A DNA stretch of 64,000 nt, taken from NCBI GenBank assembly GCA_963696665.1, contig CAVOLE010000041.1, positions 72,710-136,709 on the forward strand. Direction: 5' to 3'. The notes below the pieces were generated by a model. The model was not told the DNA's origin. It did not search any database and saw only the letters and a list, made by a program, of their open reading frames with translations. This DNA comes from Roseiarcus sp963696665. GTDB taxonomy: Bacteria; Pseudomonadota; Alphaproteobacteria; Rhizobiales; Beijerinckiaceae. This document shows, piece after piece, positions 17,832-26,307 of this stretch. Within the stretch, counting starts at the first letter, position 1, and every line of letters starts with the position of its first letter. The translations under genes were made by a program, and so were the position numbers.

Positions 17832-18946
17832 TCCGCCTTACCGTATTTGGCGAGATCGTCGGCGCTCAGCTGCGAGGAAGTGAACGTGTCGGGTCCCTGT
17901 GTAGGATCGCAGACCGGCGCCTTGCCTCCGAGCGAATCCTCGTAGATGCCGAGTTCGAAGCGCGTCGGCTCGTCGTTCTTGATCCCCTCCGCTGCGGCGA
18001 TCGCCTTGCGCGCAGCAACTCTGCCGATCCAGTTGCGGCCGGAGATCGTGCCGATCTGGAAGTTGGGGTTGCTCGCCTTCTGCTTTTCGTATTCGCAGGC
18101 CAGGCCGTTGGCCTCGAGCGAGGCTAGCGGCACGAGCGGCTTGTTGGCGCTCTGGTATGCGCGGACGACCCCGAGGCTGGCGAAGCCGTCGCTGTCGTTG
18201 ATGACCGCGTCGATCTTCGGATACTTGTTCAGGAGCGCGGTCATGTTCTGCTGGATCAGGGCCGAATCCCAGTTCGTGACCGGCCAGTCCTTGTCGCCGG
18301 TCAGCAAGGTGATCTTCGGATATTTCTTGAACGCTTCCACTATTCCCGAGAGCTCGTGGGCGCTCACCGGATTGCCGGCGGGGCCGCCGAGGAACACGAC
18401 ATTGCCTTTCCCGTGAATGGCCTTGGCGATCCATTCGCCCCATGCGCCGCCCGCCGCGTGCTCGTCCCAGTCGAGATATTGGACGTAGTCCTCGCCGTCC
18501 TTGCCCCCCGGATCGGCGGCCCACGGCACGGTCTTCACGCCCGCATCGGTCGCCGCCCGCAGGGACGGCAGCTGCGACTTGCCCCAGTCGGGGATGATGG
18601 CGATCGCGTCGACGCCCTGCGACACCATTCCGTTGACGTCCGCGATCGACTTCTGCAGGTCCCCCTGACCGATGCGCGGAACCTGCTTCACGTTGGCGCA
18701 TTTGGCGGCTTCCGAGCGGACCGCCGCCATCGAGGCGCGGGACCAGCCGTTGATTCCGAATCCGTCGTGAATGCCGAGCGTGATCGGCTTCGTGCCGCAG
18801 AACGACGTATCGGTCGTCTTGGCGGCCGTCTCGATCAGCTTCTGGGCGTCCTCCGCCGCATTCGCCGTCGCGGCGGCGCCGATCAGGGCGGCTCCCGCGA
18901 GCACGGCCGCCGATGCGGCCGCTCTGAATGAACTCCTAAGCATCAT
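17828..18946 (-). CDS. ABC transporter substrate-binding protein, system 2
   Basis: 372 residues with a classical Sec signal peptide (MMLRSSFRAAASAAVLAGA, cleavage near ATANAAED). The mature protein is of Peripla_BP_4 type. It begins with SFCGTKPITLGIHDGF and has a second cysteine in AAKCANV, a third in LACEYEK and a fourth in PVCDPTQG. All four recur in the system 3 binding protein at similar places but not in system 1, suggesting disulfides and a separate subfamily. Ligand unknown. It is translated just before the ATPase-permease fusion with a 4-bp overlap. Confidence 0.88.
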   Translation of the reverse strand: MMLRSSFRAAASAAVLAGAALIGAAATANAAEDAQKLIETAAKTTDTSFCGTKPITLGIHDGFGINGWSRASMAAVRSEAAKCANVKQVPRIGQGDLQKSIADVNGMVSQGVDAIAIIPDWGKSQLPSLRAATDAGVKTVPWAADPGGKDGEDYVQYLDWDEHAAGGAWGEWIAKAIHGKGNVVFLGGPAGNPVSAHELSGIVEAFKKYPKITLLTGDKDWPVTNWDSALIQQNMTALLNKYPKIDAVINDSDGFASLGVVRAYQSANKPLVPLASLEANGLACEYEKQKASNPNFQIGTISGRNWIGRVAARKAIAAAEGIKNDEPTRFELGIYEDSLGGKAPVCDPTQGPDTFTSSQLSADDLAKYGKAE

Positions 18947-18971
18947 CTTCTCCTTCCCTTGGGCGGACGCC

Positions 18972-20003
18972 CTAGTTTTCTTGACCCGTTCCGGGTCGGC
19001 GCAATGGAGCGCCTACGCCACGCCTGAACGCTCCGGCCTCCGAGCGGCCGCGGAACACGGCGAGACTCGCCCAGGGGACGACCTGAAGGGTCATACCGAG
19101 CAGGATGATAACCGCCTGGATGAGAAACTGCGCCGACGTCGGCGCGCCCGTGCCGATGATGACCTGCTGCAGCTGCACGAGAAAAATCGCGCCGATCGCC
19201 GTTGCGGCGACGCTGCCCGCTCCGCCGAGCATGGAGTTTCCGCCGAGCACGACGACGGTGATGGTCGGCAGTAGATAGGTATGCCCGACGAGCAGGCTTG
19301 GCACCCGCAGGTAGCCGGCGAGAAGCACGCCAGCGAGGGCATAGAAAAACCCGGCGACAGCGTAGGTCGCCATCTTGTACCGGACGACGCGGATGCCCGC
19401 GGCGCGCGCTGCGCGCGCGCTGACGCCGACCGCGACGAAGCGGCGTCCGGTCGCCGTCCAGCGGACCGCGACCTCAACGAGGACCACCGCGACAATCGTG
19501 AACAGCGCAAGCTGCGGAACGCCGAACAGACGGCCGACGGCGAAGTTCCCGAGCGCCGAGGGCACGGCCTCCGTCGAGGTTCCCTTCGTCAAATAGAGCA
19601 CGGTGCCGTAGAGCAGCGCATTGACCGCGAGCGTTGCGACAAGCGGCGTGACGAAGAAGCGCGTGATCGCGAGGCCGCAGATGAATCCTGAGACCGCGCC
19701 CGAGGCCAGCGCGCCGACGATCCACAGCGGGAGCGCTGCGTTGTCGCCATCCGGAAATTTCGTGACGAGCACGGCGGCGAGAGAGATCGCGCCCGGAACG
19801 GTGAGGTCGAGGCCGCCCTGCTGCACGACCAGCGTCTGGCCGATCGCGGCGATGGCGAGGATCGACGCGAAACAGGCCACGGTCAGCATCGCGCCGCCCG
19901 ACAAGCTCCCCGGCGCCACCAGCCCGCTCACCAGATAGAGAATGGCCGTCGCCGGGACGATCAGCAGGAACTGCGCCGGAAGAAGTCTAGCGAGGCCTGC
20001 CAC
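18972..20003 (-). CDS. ABC transporter permease (stand-alone), system 2
   Basis: 343 residues, BPD_transp_2 type, with about ten hydrophobic segments. Markers: QTLVVQQGGLDLTVPGAISL and the coupling loop VGVSARAARAAGIRVV near residue 215. It lies upstream of the binding protein in the same operon. As the ATPase gene of this system already contains a permease domain, this second permease most likely pairs with it, making an asymmetric translocation pore. Confidence 0.88.
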   Translation of the reverse strand: MAGLARLLPAQFLLIVPATAILYLVSGLVAPGSLSGGAMLTVACFASILAIAAIGQTLVVQQGGLDLTVPGAISLAAVLVTKFPDGDNAALPLWIVGALASGAVSGFICGLAITRFFVTPLVATLAVNALLYGTVLYLTKGTSTEAVPSALGNFAVGRLFGVPQLALFTIVAVVLVEVAVRWTATGRRFVAVGVSARAARAAGIRVVRYKMATYAVAGFFYALAGVLLAGYLRVPSLLVGHTYLLPTITVVVLGGNSMLGGAGSVAATAIGAIFLVQLQQVIIGTGAPTSAQFLIQAVIILLGMTLQVVPWASLAVFRGRSEAGAFRRGVGAPLRRPGTGQEN

Positions 20004-20053
20004 TATGGGCCTCGCCCGAGGACCTGAGAGACGCGCATCGTCAAGCCGTCATG

Positions 20054-20359
20054 TCAGGCGCGCGTCAGAAAGGAGCCTACCTGCGCGGATCCATTGTTCG
20101 GCGCAGCAGCGGAGACGGCCTCGGCTCTCAGTCCGGGCCGGGCGGCGGTTCCACAGCACCCGCAGCCCGGTTGGTGTCGTCGGGACGGCGCCAGCGACTT
20201 ACTCTCCAGGGATCCGCGACCGGCGATGCTTGCGGCCGCAACTTCGCGCGGCGCGATCGCTCCGCAGCCAGGGCACGGGCAAGGCTCCGCATAGGCGGAC
20301 ATAGGCCTCATGTCGTCGAATGGGCCGCAGCGTGCGCAGGCGTAGCGATACCGCGGCAT
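20054..20359 (-). CDS. FmdB-family zinc ribbon protein
   Basis: 101 residues. The first 30 residues match the FmdB-type start (MPRYRYACARCGPF) with CARCG and CPGCG as two zinc-binding knuckles; the remaining part is low-complexity and ends freely. FmdB-like proteins are found next to amidase-type genes and have been proposed to regulate them; direct function is unproven. Here it lies 14 bases downstream of an amidohydrolase and 50 bases upstream of the system 2 permease, in the same operon. Confidence 0.7.
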   Translation of the reverse strand: MPRYRYACARCGPFDDMRPMSAYAEPCPCPGCGAIAPREVAAASIAGRGSLESKSLAPSRRHQPGCGCCGTAARPGLRAEAVSAAAPNNGSAQVGSFLTRA

Positions 20360-20373
20360 CTTCGAGGTCCCCG

Positions 20374-21768
20374 TCAGGCGGCCTTTTCGGCGTCGGTGCC
20401 CTTGACATAAGGCTTAGGCAGCCAGTTTCCGTCACGAGCGACGCCCGCGCGAGCGAACAAGCTCTCGACGGTCTTCTCCATCCGTCGGCGCAGCGCCTTG
20501 ACGTCGACGTCCACGAGCTTGCCGTGGCGCTTCTTGATCTTGCCCTTCACGAACACCGTGTCGATGTTGCCGACATGAGCGTCCTCGACCACTGCGCCCA
20601 CCGGATTGTTGACCGGGAACATATTGAGCGCATTGGTGCTGAGAATGAGGACGTCCGCGTCCTTGCCGGGCGTCAGCGACCCTGTACGGTGATCGAGGTT
20701 GGCGGTCTTCGCCCCCTGCAGCGTCGCGAAATCGAGGATGTCGCGCCCGGTGAGCGGAATGGGATCGAGGAGCTTGTGCTCCTTGAGGGCCTCGGCGTTC
20801 ACGACCCCGCGGGTCGCGGCCATCAGGATGCGCATCTGGGCGAACATGTCGCCGCCGACGGACGTGCAGACGTCGATCGAGATGCTCGGCCGCAGGCCAT
20901 ATTTAAGGCAGCTCAAGGTCGCCGGGTTGCCGTGGCCCATATTGAGCTCGACCTCGGCCGCCAGCGATGCGGAGCCGCCGGAATCGGCCATCAGCTTGAA
21001 CTCATGGTCGCTCAGCGTGCAGCAATGGACGTAGGTCGTGCGCGGTCCAAGAAGGCCGAGAGATTTGAGCTGGTCGATCGGGTTTTTGAGGCCCCATAGT
21101 CCGTCGCCTACGTGCACCGTAATCGGCAGATCGAGCTCGCGCGCCTTGCGGAAATCGATCTCGGTCTGCTCGACCGTAGCGAACTGGGGCCCGCGGGCGG
21201 CGAAAGCCATTGTCACAAGGCCGTCGTCAGATGAGAAGTGCTGTCTGCGGACCCGGGTGACATCGGCGAAATCAGTCGGCAGGTCGCTGATCGGGAACCA
21301 TTCGCGATTCGCGTTGCCATAGGCGAAGACAGCGCGCAGCCCCGCGTCCTTGAGGCCCTTGACCGCCATGTCGGAATGGTCGGGCGAATTGTTATTGTGT
21401 GACCAGTCGACGAGCGTCGTGATGCCGGCGTCGAGCGCCTCAAGCGCTCCGATGTGGTTGGCGACATACATGTCCTCGGGCGTATAGAGTTCGCCCATAA
21501 CTCCACGCACGCCGCCGAAATACTGCGCCAGACTCCAGTCCGTCGCCGTGTTGCGCAAGGCGCTTTGCCAAGTATGCCGATGTGTGTCGACGAAACCCGG
21601 CAAGACGATCATGTCCTTGCCGTCGATTTCGCGCCCGTCCACGGGACCGATGTTTGGTCGAACAGCCGCGATCTTTTCGCCTTCGATCAGGACGTCGGCG
21701 TCGAGGTGCTCACCGATCGCAGGATCCATCGATAGAACAGCGGCGTTGCGAATAACTGTCCTCTCCAT
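20374..21768 (-). CDS. Amidohydrolase (ATZ/TRZ, cytosine-deaminase-like superfamily)
   Basis: 464 residues from ATG 21768, which has GGAGG 6 bases upstream; the ATG at 21804 is less likely. The metal-dependent hydrolase pattern is visible: VDTHRHTW (HxH) near residue 65, ITVHVGDG, YVHCCTLSDHE and a late aspartate in SIDVCTSVGG. Such enzymes remove ammonia, chloride or amines from purine-, pyrimidine- or triazine-like rings or from related cyclic amides, in the cytoplasm. It is the first gene of the operon with FmdB and ABC system 2, so the importer may bring in its substrate or a related nitrogen compound (inference). Confidence 0.85.
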   Translation of the reverse strand: MERTVIRNAAVLSMDPAIGEHLDADVLIEGEKIAAVRPNIGPVDGREIDGKDMIVLPGFVDTHRHTWQSALRNTATDWSLAQYFGGVRGVMGELYTPEDMYVANHIGALEALDAGITTLVDWSHNNNSPDHSDMAVKGLKDAGLRAVFAYGNANREWFPISDLPTDFADVTRVRRQHFSSDDGLVTMAFAARGPQFATVEQTEIDFRKARELDLPITVHVGDGLWGLKNPIDQLKSLGLLGPRTTYVHCCTLSDHEFKLMADSGGSASLAAEVELNMGHGNPATLSCLKYGLRPSISIDVCTSVGGDMFAQMRILMAATRGVVNAEALKEHKLLDPIPLTGRDILDFATLQGAKTANLDHRTGSLTPGKDADVLILSTNALNMFPVNNPVGAVVEDAHVGNIDTVFVKGKIKKRHGKLVDVDVKALRRRMEKTVESLFARAGVARDGNWLPKPYVKGTDAEKAA

Positions 21769-22365
21769 CGCCTCCTCCCGTCCGGCCCGCCGCGATCCCG
21801 GCAAAGCCGTACTTTCGCTGCGCGATCGTTGAATCCAATCCTAACAACGTTGGGCTATTGGCCCTCGATTGATTTATTCAAAATGGATTAATTCGCGTTG
21901 ACCGGCGAAGTCGGTTGACCCCGTGCTCTCCCTCTGGCGTCGGCAAGCGAAAGCGCCGCCCCGCTGCAATTCCACACTGGCCGGTGATTCCGCTCGCAGC
22001 GTCCCACCGGCTCTCGCTCAATCATCGAGCGAATGGCGCCAGCGCTCCTTATTTTTCAGCACTCAACTGGCAAAGCAACGCTAACAGACGCAGATGGGCG
22101 ATTCAAATCAGCAAGCCTAATGGCTCCCATTCTTTGGCATGATGGCGCCGGCTACTTTTTGGGGTTCGCTTTGAGCGTTTTCTCTTCCTCTTCGCGCGCG
22201 AGGAAGTTCGGCGTGGCCTGTTGCCAAAATTCCCTCGAACGGTGCAGTCTAGGAACTGCAGACGCGAAAGCCGGCGGACGGGGCTGAACCCGGGTGATCC
22301 TGATCGGCAAGCGCCGGTCATCCGACGCGTTGATAAGAACGTCGATTTGCGATCGACAGGATCGA
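21769..22365. other. Divergent intergenic region, amidohydrolase / SDR
   Basis: About 600 bases without a credible gene; the small frames here lack family features. It contains the palindrome CAACGTTG at 21845-21852, some 77 bases upstream of the amidohydrolase, with central CG as in LacI-type sites, and an A/T-richer patch around 21870-21895 suited to a promoter. Confidence 0.4.
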
Positions 22366-23154
22366 ATGAACAGGGGAAACGCTGTGGGGAAGCTCGACGG
22401 CAAGGTCGTGTTCGTATCCGGCGGATCCCAGGGGATCGGCGAACAGATCGCGTTGCTCTTCGGACGCGAGGGAGCCAGTGTCGCTGTCCTTGCGAGCTCA
22501 GATCCCGCTAAGGCGGAGACCGTGGCCAAACGCATTCGAGGTGCTGGCGGTCAGGCATCCGCGCATGTGGCGGATGTGCGAGATGCGGATGCGGTCGCAA
22601 AAGTCGTCTCCAAAGTGTCCGCCACGCATGGTCCGATCGATATTCTGATCAATTCCGCAGGCATTTTTCCGCCGACGCCCGCCGCAAATACGCCCGAGGA
22701 CCTCTATGACAAAGTCATGGACATCAATGTGAAGGGCACCTGGAACACGATCTGCGCAATCGCGCCGTCCATGCGCGCCCGCAAGACCGGATGGATCGTC
22801 AACATCTCATCGGTGCTTGGGACAATGGCGCTCGCCAACTACGCCGTCTATTGCGCGAGCAAGGCGGCGGTCAATATGCTGACGCGCTCGCTTGCGATCG
22901 AGTTTGGCCGGGATGGGGTCCACGTCAATTGCATCGCGCCGGGCAACACCGCGACGCCGATGAACGAGAATCTCCGAACCGAAGCGCAATACAAAGGCTT
23001 TGTCGATATGATGGGCGCGCGCACGCCAAGCGGGAGAACCTATTCGCTGCCGGAGGAAATGGCGGCGATGGCCTTGTATCTCTCATGTCTGGATAGCAAA
23101 CCGGTGCACGGAGCGGTCATCGTCATGGACGAGGGATTCTCCCTGGGCGTGTGA
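22366..23154 (+). CDS. SDR family oxidoreductase
   Basis: 262 residues. All SDR landmarks are present: VFVSGGSQGIGEQIALLFG, DILINSAGIFPPT (a variant NSAG), NISSVLGTM and YCASKAAVNMLTRS, then a C-terminal VIVMDEGFSLGV. The start may be ATG 22366 or GTG 22384, the latter preceded by AGGGGA at suitable distance. Stand-alone gene. The substrate is unknown; it belongs with the classical NAD(P)-dependent oxidoreductases of about 250 residues. Confidence 0.87.
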   Translation: MNRGNAVGKLDGKVVFVSGGSQGIGEQIALLFGREGASVAVLASSDPAKAETVAKRIRGAGGQASAHVADVRDADAVAKVVSKVSATHGPIDILINSAGIFPPTPAANTPEDLYDKVMDINVKGTWNTICAIAPSMRARKTGWIVNISSVLGTMALANYAVYCASKAAVNMLTRSLAIEFGRDGVHVNCIAPGNTATPMNENLRTEAQYKGFVDMMGARTPSGRTYSLPEEMAAMALYLSCLDSKPVHGAVIVMDEGFSLGV

Positions 23155-23503
23155 CGATAGAGGCGCGAAGGTGTAGCTGCGTCGAATTGACCGAGGCGGC
23201 CGCGGTCAGCGATCCGCGATTCAACCGGTCTCGTGTCCCGATCGACAACATGTGAAACGATCCGCGCTGGTCGCGGCGGCGGGTTTCGTGGCGTCTGCTT
23301 AGGTGTATGTACACTTATACCGTCGTTGCCAGCGAGGCGACTGCCGGCGGCGAGTGACAGAAAAAGGCGCCTAAGCGATTGAAAGCATGGAGTTGCTGCC
23401 AGAACTTGCGCCTCGCTCATCGTCACAACCGGCGTCCCTTCCCGCATGGAGCGAGATCTGAGCGCAATCGGCGGAAAATGGCAAAGAGGTCGGCGTCGGG
23501 ACG
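23155..23503. other. Convergent intergenic region
   Basis: 349 bases between convergent genes. No gene, strong terminator or known RNA could be recognised in it. Confidence 0.4.
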
Positions 23504-24694
23504 CTAATGGCGGCCCCAGAGACGCTTCGTCGCGATCGCCGCACCCTCAGCAAGCGACTTGAGTTTCGCCCAGACGATATCCTCGGCGATGAACTCGTAG
23601 CTGGCGAATGTGCCGAACCCGCAGTCCGTTCCGCCGATCACACGCTCACGCGCTCCAACGGCCGAGACTGCCGCGCATATCCGGTTCGCCACGACTTCGG
23701 GATGCTCGAGATAGTTGGTGGTGACGTCGATCACACCTGGTATCAACAGCATCTCGCCCGGCAGGGGAAGCTTCCGGAAGGTCTCCGTCTCGTGCTCGTG
23801 ACGAGGATTGCCAACAGGGATCGACAGGGCGCCGACTTTCGCTTTGTAGAGAATCGGCAGAAGATCCGCCATGTCGACGTCGTCCTGATGGGGGCCATTC
23901 CAGTTGCCCCAGCACACATGCAGACGCACCCGGTCGCGTGGGATATTGGCGATCGCAACATTGATCGCCTCGATATGCAACGCGACACGGTCGAGGAACA
24001 CGTTGAGCGGCTGATCGCCGAACATGATAACGCGCTCCATCGCAAGGTCGGGAGCATCAAGCTGAAGCACGTAGCCTTGGCTGACGATATACTCGTATTC
24101 CTTCTTCAATTCCTTCGCGATGCCCATGACATATTCGGCGTCGGTCTTGTAAGCCGGATTGTTTGGGGCAAGCAGCATCGTGCAGGAGACGATGCCTGGA
24201 GATGCCGCCGACATAAAATTTTCGGTGAAGGAGACGCCAAGCCGCTTCAAGGAAGCCTGAAACAGCGCGGTTTCTTCCTTCGCCTCCTTGAGGGTTGAAT
24301 CGTATTCGAGCTTGCCGACTGCCTGCGGCGCGTTCCAAACTTTCGCCAAATCCTCGGCGACGCCGATCTGCCGCGACATGTACTCGGCAAAACCAGGGAA
24401 CTTGATGGCGTCGAGCGTCGGCTTGCGCCTCGATTCGCCCCCGAAGCCGGTCATGCGTTCGGTCGTATAGGTGGAAAAGCCGACCCTCGGGGTCTCGCCG
24501 TCGTTTCCGATATCGACGCCGCTCTCGATCTGGCGCCTCACGTTGGCGTCAAGATTGCGTTCGATCTCCGCGTGAAACGCCGCCGTATCATACGGTTTGC
24601 GTTGCTCGCGTTTGACGAGCATCGCTGACAGCGCCTTCGAACGCGGCAAACTGCCAGTGTGCGTTGTCAGAATTCGATCGGTGCTTGATTTCAT
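23504..24694 (-). CDS. Zinc-type methionine synthase II (MetE C-terminal)-like methyl/alkyl transferase
   Basis: 396 residues, single TIM-barrel of the UROD/MetE superfamily: TTHTGSLPR near the start, and zinc ligands H259-x-C261 (HVCWGN) and C358 (GGTDCGFGTF). It lacks the N-terminal half of true MetE. The length and the motifs also match the epoxyalkane:coenzyme M transferase-like branch, whose members activate a thiol on zinc and transfer an alkyl group to it. Downstream of a COG0523 metal-chaperone GTPase on the same strand (147-base gap), which may supply its zinc. Acceptor thiol and donor cannot be deduced. Confidence 0.78.
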   Translation of the reverse strand: MKSSTDRILTTHTGSLPRSKALSAMLVKREQRKPYDTAAFHAEIERNLDANVRRQIESGVDIGNDGETPRVGFSTYTTERMTGFGGESRRKPTLDAIKFPGFAEYMSRQIGVAEDLAKVWNAPQAVGKLEYDSTLKEAKEETALFQASLKRLGVSFTENFMSAASPGIVSCTMLLAPNNPAYKTDAEYVMGIAKELKKEYEYIVSQGYVLQLDAPDLAMERVIMFGDQPLNVFLDRVALHIEAINVAIANIPRDRVRLHVCWGNWNGPHQDDVDMADLLPILYKAKVGALSIPVGNPRHEHETETFRKLPLPGEMLLIPGVIDVTTNYLEHPEVVANRICAAVSAVGARERVIGGTDCGFGTFASYEFIAEDIVWAKLKSLAEGAAIATKRLWGRH

Positions 24695-24841
24695 TCGACG
24701 TTACCCTCCTGTGTGCGAGCGCTTACCACCCAGCGGCGGTTTCTTCAAAGTTCAAATTCCAGACGATATCGGATATGTCGAACGCAAGGCGCGGGCGCAT
24801 GCGCATGAGCCGCCATCGAACATGGCGTGCTGTCGCCGCCG

Positions 24842-25810
24842 TCAGCATTGTCGAGATGGCTCTCGCGCCGCCTTCGCAAAGGCATCCAGCGACAGTTGGA
24901 GGCTCTGTGCCGAATGGTTTCGCGAGAAGACCACTAACGTTCCGTCAGCACCATCAACGGCGTCAGGAAGTCTTTCGGGCGGCTGCACATAGCCCCGGAC
25001 AGCTTGGATCAACAGACGACCCGTTGGCGCCCGAACAACGCCTTTGACGCGCAAAAGGTTTGCCCCGTGCGCATGCAGCAATGCAGATAGCCACACTGAA
25101 AACACCGGCCAAGTCGTATCCCCGAGCCGAATTTCTGAGGCCAAAAGCGCATCCGCGTCGCAATCAGTCCAAGCCTCGTCGGATTCCCCAAATTCTGATG
25201 TCTCGGTATCGGGCAGCGCCACCTCAACACCGCGAACCGCGCCGAAGCAGGCCGCGGCCGGATTTAGCCGATGCAAACCATCAAGAAGCAGCGCTACATC
25301 GGACGGAGCAGCGGCGTCGGTCTTGCTGATGATGACGCAATCGGCGGACGCGACCTGTCGGCCCACCAGCGGTTCGCTTCGAAGAAGGTCACGACCATTG
25401 ACAGCATCGATGATCACAATGATCTCGCTGACATCGATGCGGGCCGAAAGATATGGGTCGGTCTCGATAGCCTCGCGGATAACAAGCGGATCGGAAAGGC
25501 CGCTGGTCTCGAGCACAATGCGTTGGACCGTTGAAGTCTCCGCAACGGGACTCGAGGCGAGCAGGTCGCGCAGAAGGCGCAGCAATTTCGGCATGCCATT
25601 GCAGCACGCACAACCTCCGGCCAAAACATGGACGCGATCGGCGGGGTCCAACAGCTGATGGTCGATTGCCGCGCTCGCCGCTTCGTTAACGATCAGGATC
25701 GCATCGCGGAAGACGCCAGAGCGCAAATGGTGTCGCAGCCAGGTTGTCTTGCCGGCGCCCAGGAAGCCATTGAGCACAGTGAGACGGAGGCGTTGAGGCG
25801 AGCTGCGCAT
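24842..25810 (-). CDS. CobW/COG0523-family GTPase (metallochaperone)
   Basis: 322 residues. P-loop NGFLGAGKTT (residues 14-23), the metal-binding CxCC motif GGCACCNG (66-70), Walker B-like IVLETSGLSDPL and the guanine motif SKTD are visible. COG0523 proteins use GTP hydrolysis to deliver zinc or cobalt to client enzymes. The genomic position before a zinc-dependent MetE-like protein suggests that one as client (inference). It starts 21 bases after the small upstream unknown gene and is shorter at the C-terminus than many CobW proteins but ends naturally. Confidence 0.85.
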   Translation of the reverse strand: MRSSPQRLRLTVLNGFLGAGKTTWLRHHLRSGVFRDAILIVNEAASAAIDHQLLDPADRVHVLAGGCACCNGMPKLLRLLRDLLASSPVAETSTVQRIVLETSGLSDPLVIREAIETDPYLSARIDVSEIIVIIDAVNGRDLLRSEPLVGRQVASADCVIISKTDAAAPSDVALLLDGLHRLNPAAACFGAVRGVEVALPDTETSEFGESDEAWTDCDADALLASEIRLGDTTWPVFSVWLSALLHAHGANLLRVKGVVRAPTGRLLIQAVRGYVQPPERLPDAVDGADGTLVVFSRNHSAQSLQLSLDAFAKAAREPSRQC

Positions 25811-25831
25811 GCGGCAAATTGTGATCTGGCC

Positions 25832-26165
25832 TTACGCCATAAAGAGCGGGCTCAAAGGGTCTACAGCTCGGCCTAGCATCTTTTCCGCCGCCGCCCACGC
25901 TTCGTCTAGATTTTGAGCGTTCTCGAAGCGCCCCGAAGTCGTTGATATTTGGAAGCCGGACCATGGGCTAGGCGCCCTAATCCGGAGGCCGCATACGGCG
26001 AGCGCCGAGCCAAGCGCAGCAAGCATGGCCAAGCGATCTCTTGCGGCATCTGCGGTCCCTATTGCCAAGCCTGCCTCGGCCCAATGGCCTGACGAAGCGG
26101 GGAATTCGCACGCGTTGCACATTCAGCGTCAGCCGTTCCAAAAGTCTCGCCAGGGCCGGTCGCAA
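25832..26165 (-). pseudogene. Unknown protein, frame broken
   Basis: The minus strand ends at TAA 25832-25834, giving a protein ending QISTTSGRFENAQNLDEAW... with conserved-looking composition (GLAIGTADAARDRLAMLAAL). Upstream of about 26090 the plausible continuation (VDELRPALARLLERLTLN) lies in another frame, with a TTG at 26165 as only start candidate and a stop before it. It reads as a short alpha-helical protein of about 110 residues or a remnant. I do not recognise a family. It precedes the COG0523 GTPase by 21 bases. Confidence 0.35.
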
Positions 26166-26307
26166 TTCATCGACCGAGAAAATAAGGTCCGATGGTGCGG
26201 GTTGCTACCACAGCTGAGGGGACCATTCAGTGGCATCGCCGATCTTTTAGGTCCTGATCGCGGGCATTGGCAAGTTGGCCGTCGTCGCTGCCTTTCTCCC
26301 CGGCTTC

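Noticed and set aside
16683..17945. 420-codon plus-strand frame opposite the ATPase fusion
   Set aside because: Antisense shadow of the ABC domains; the ATPase motifs are on the minus strand.
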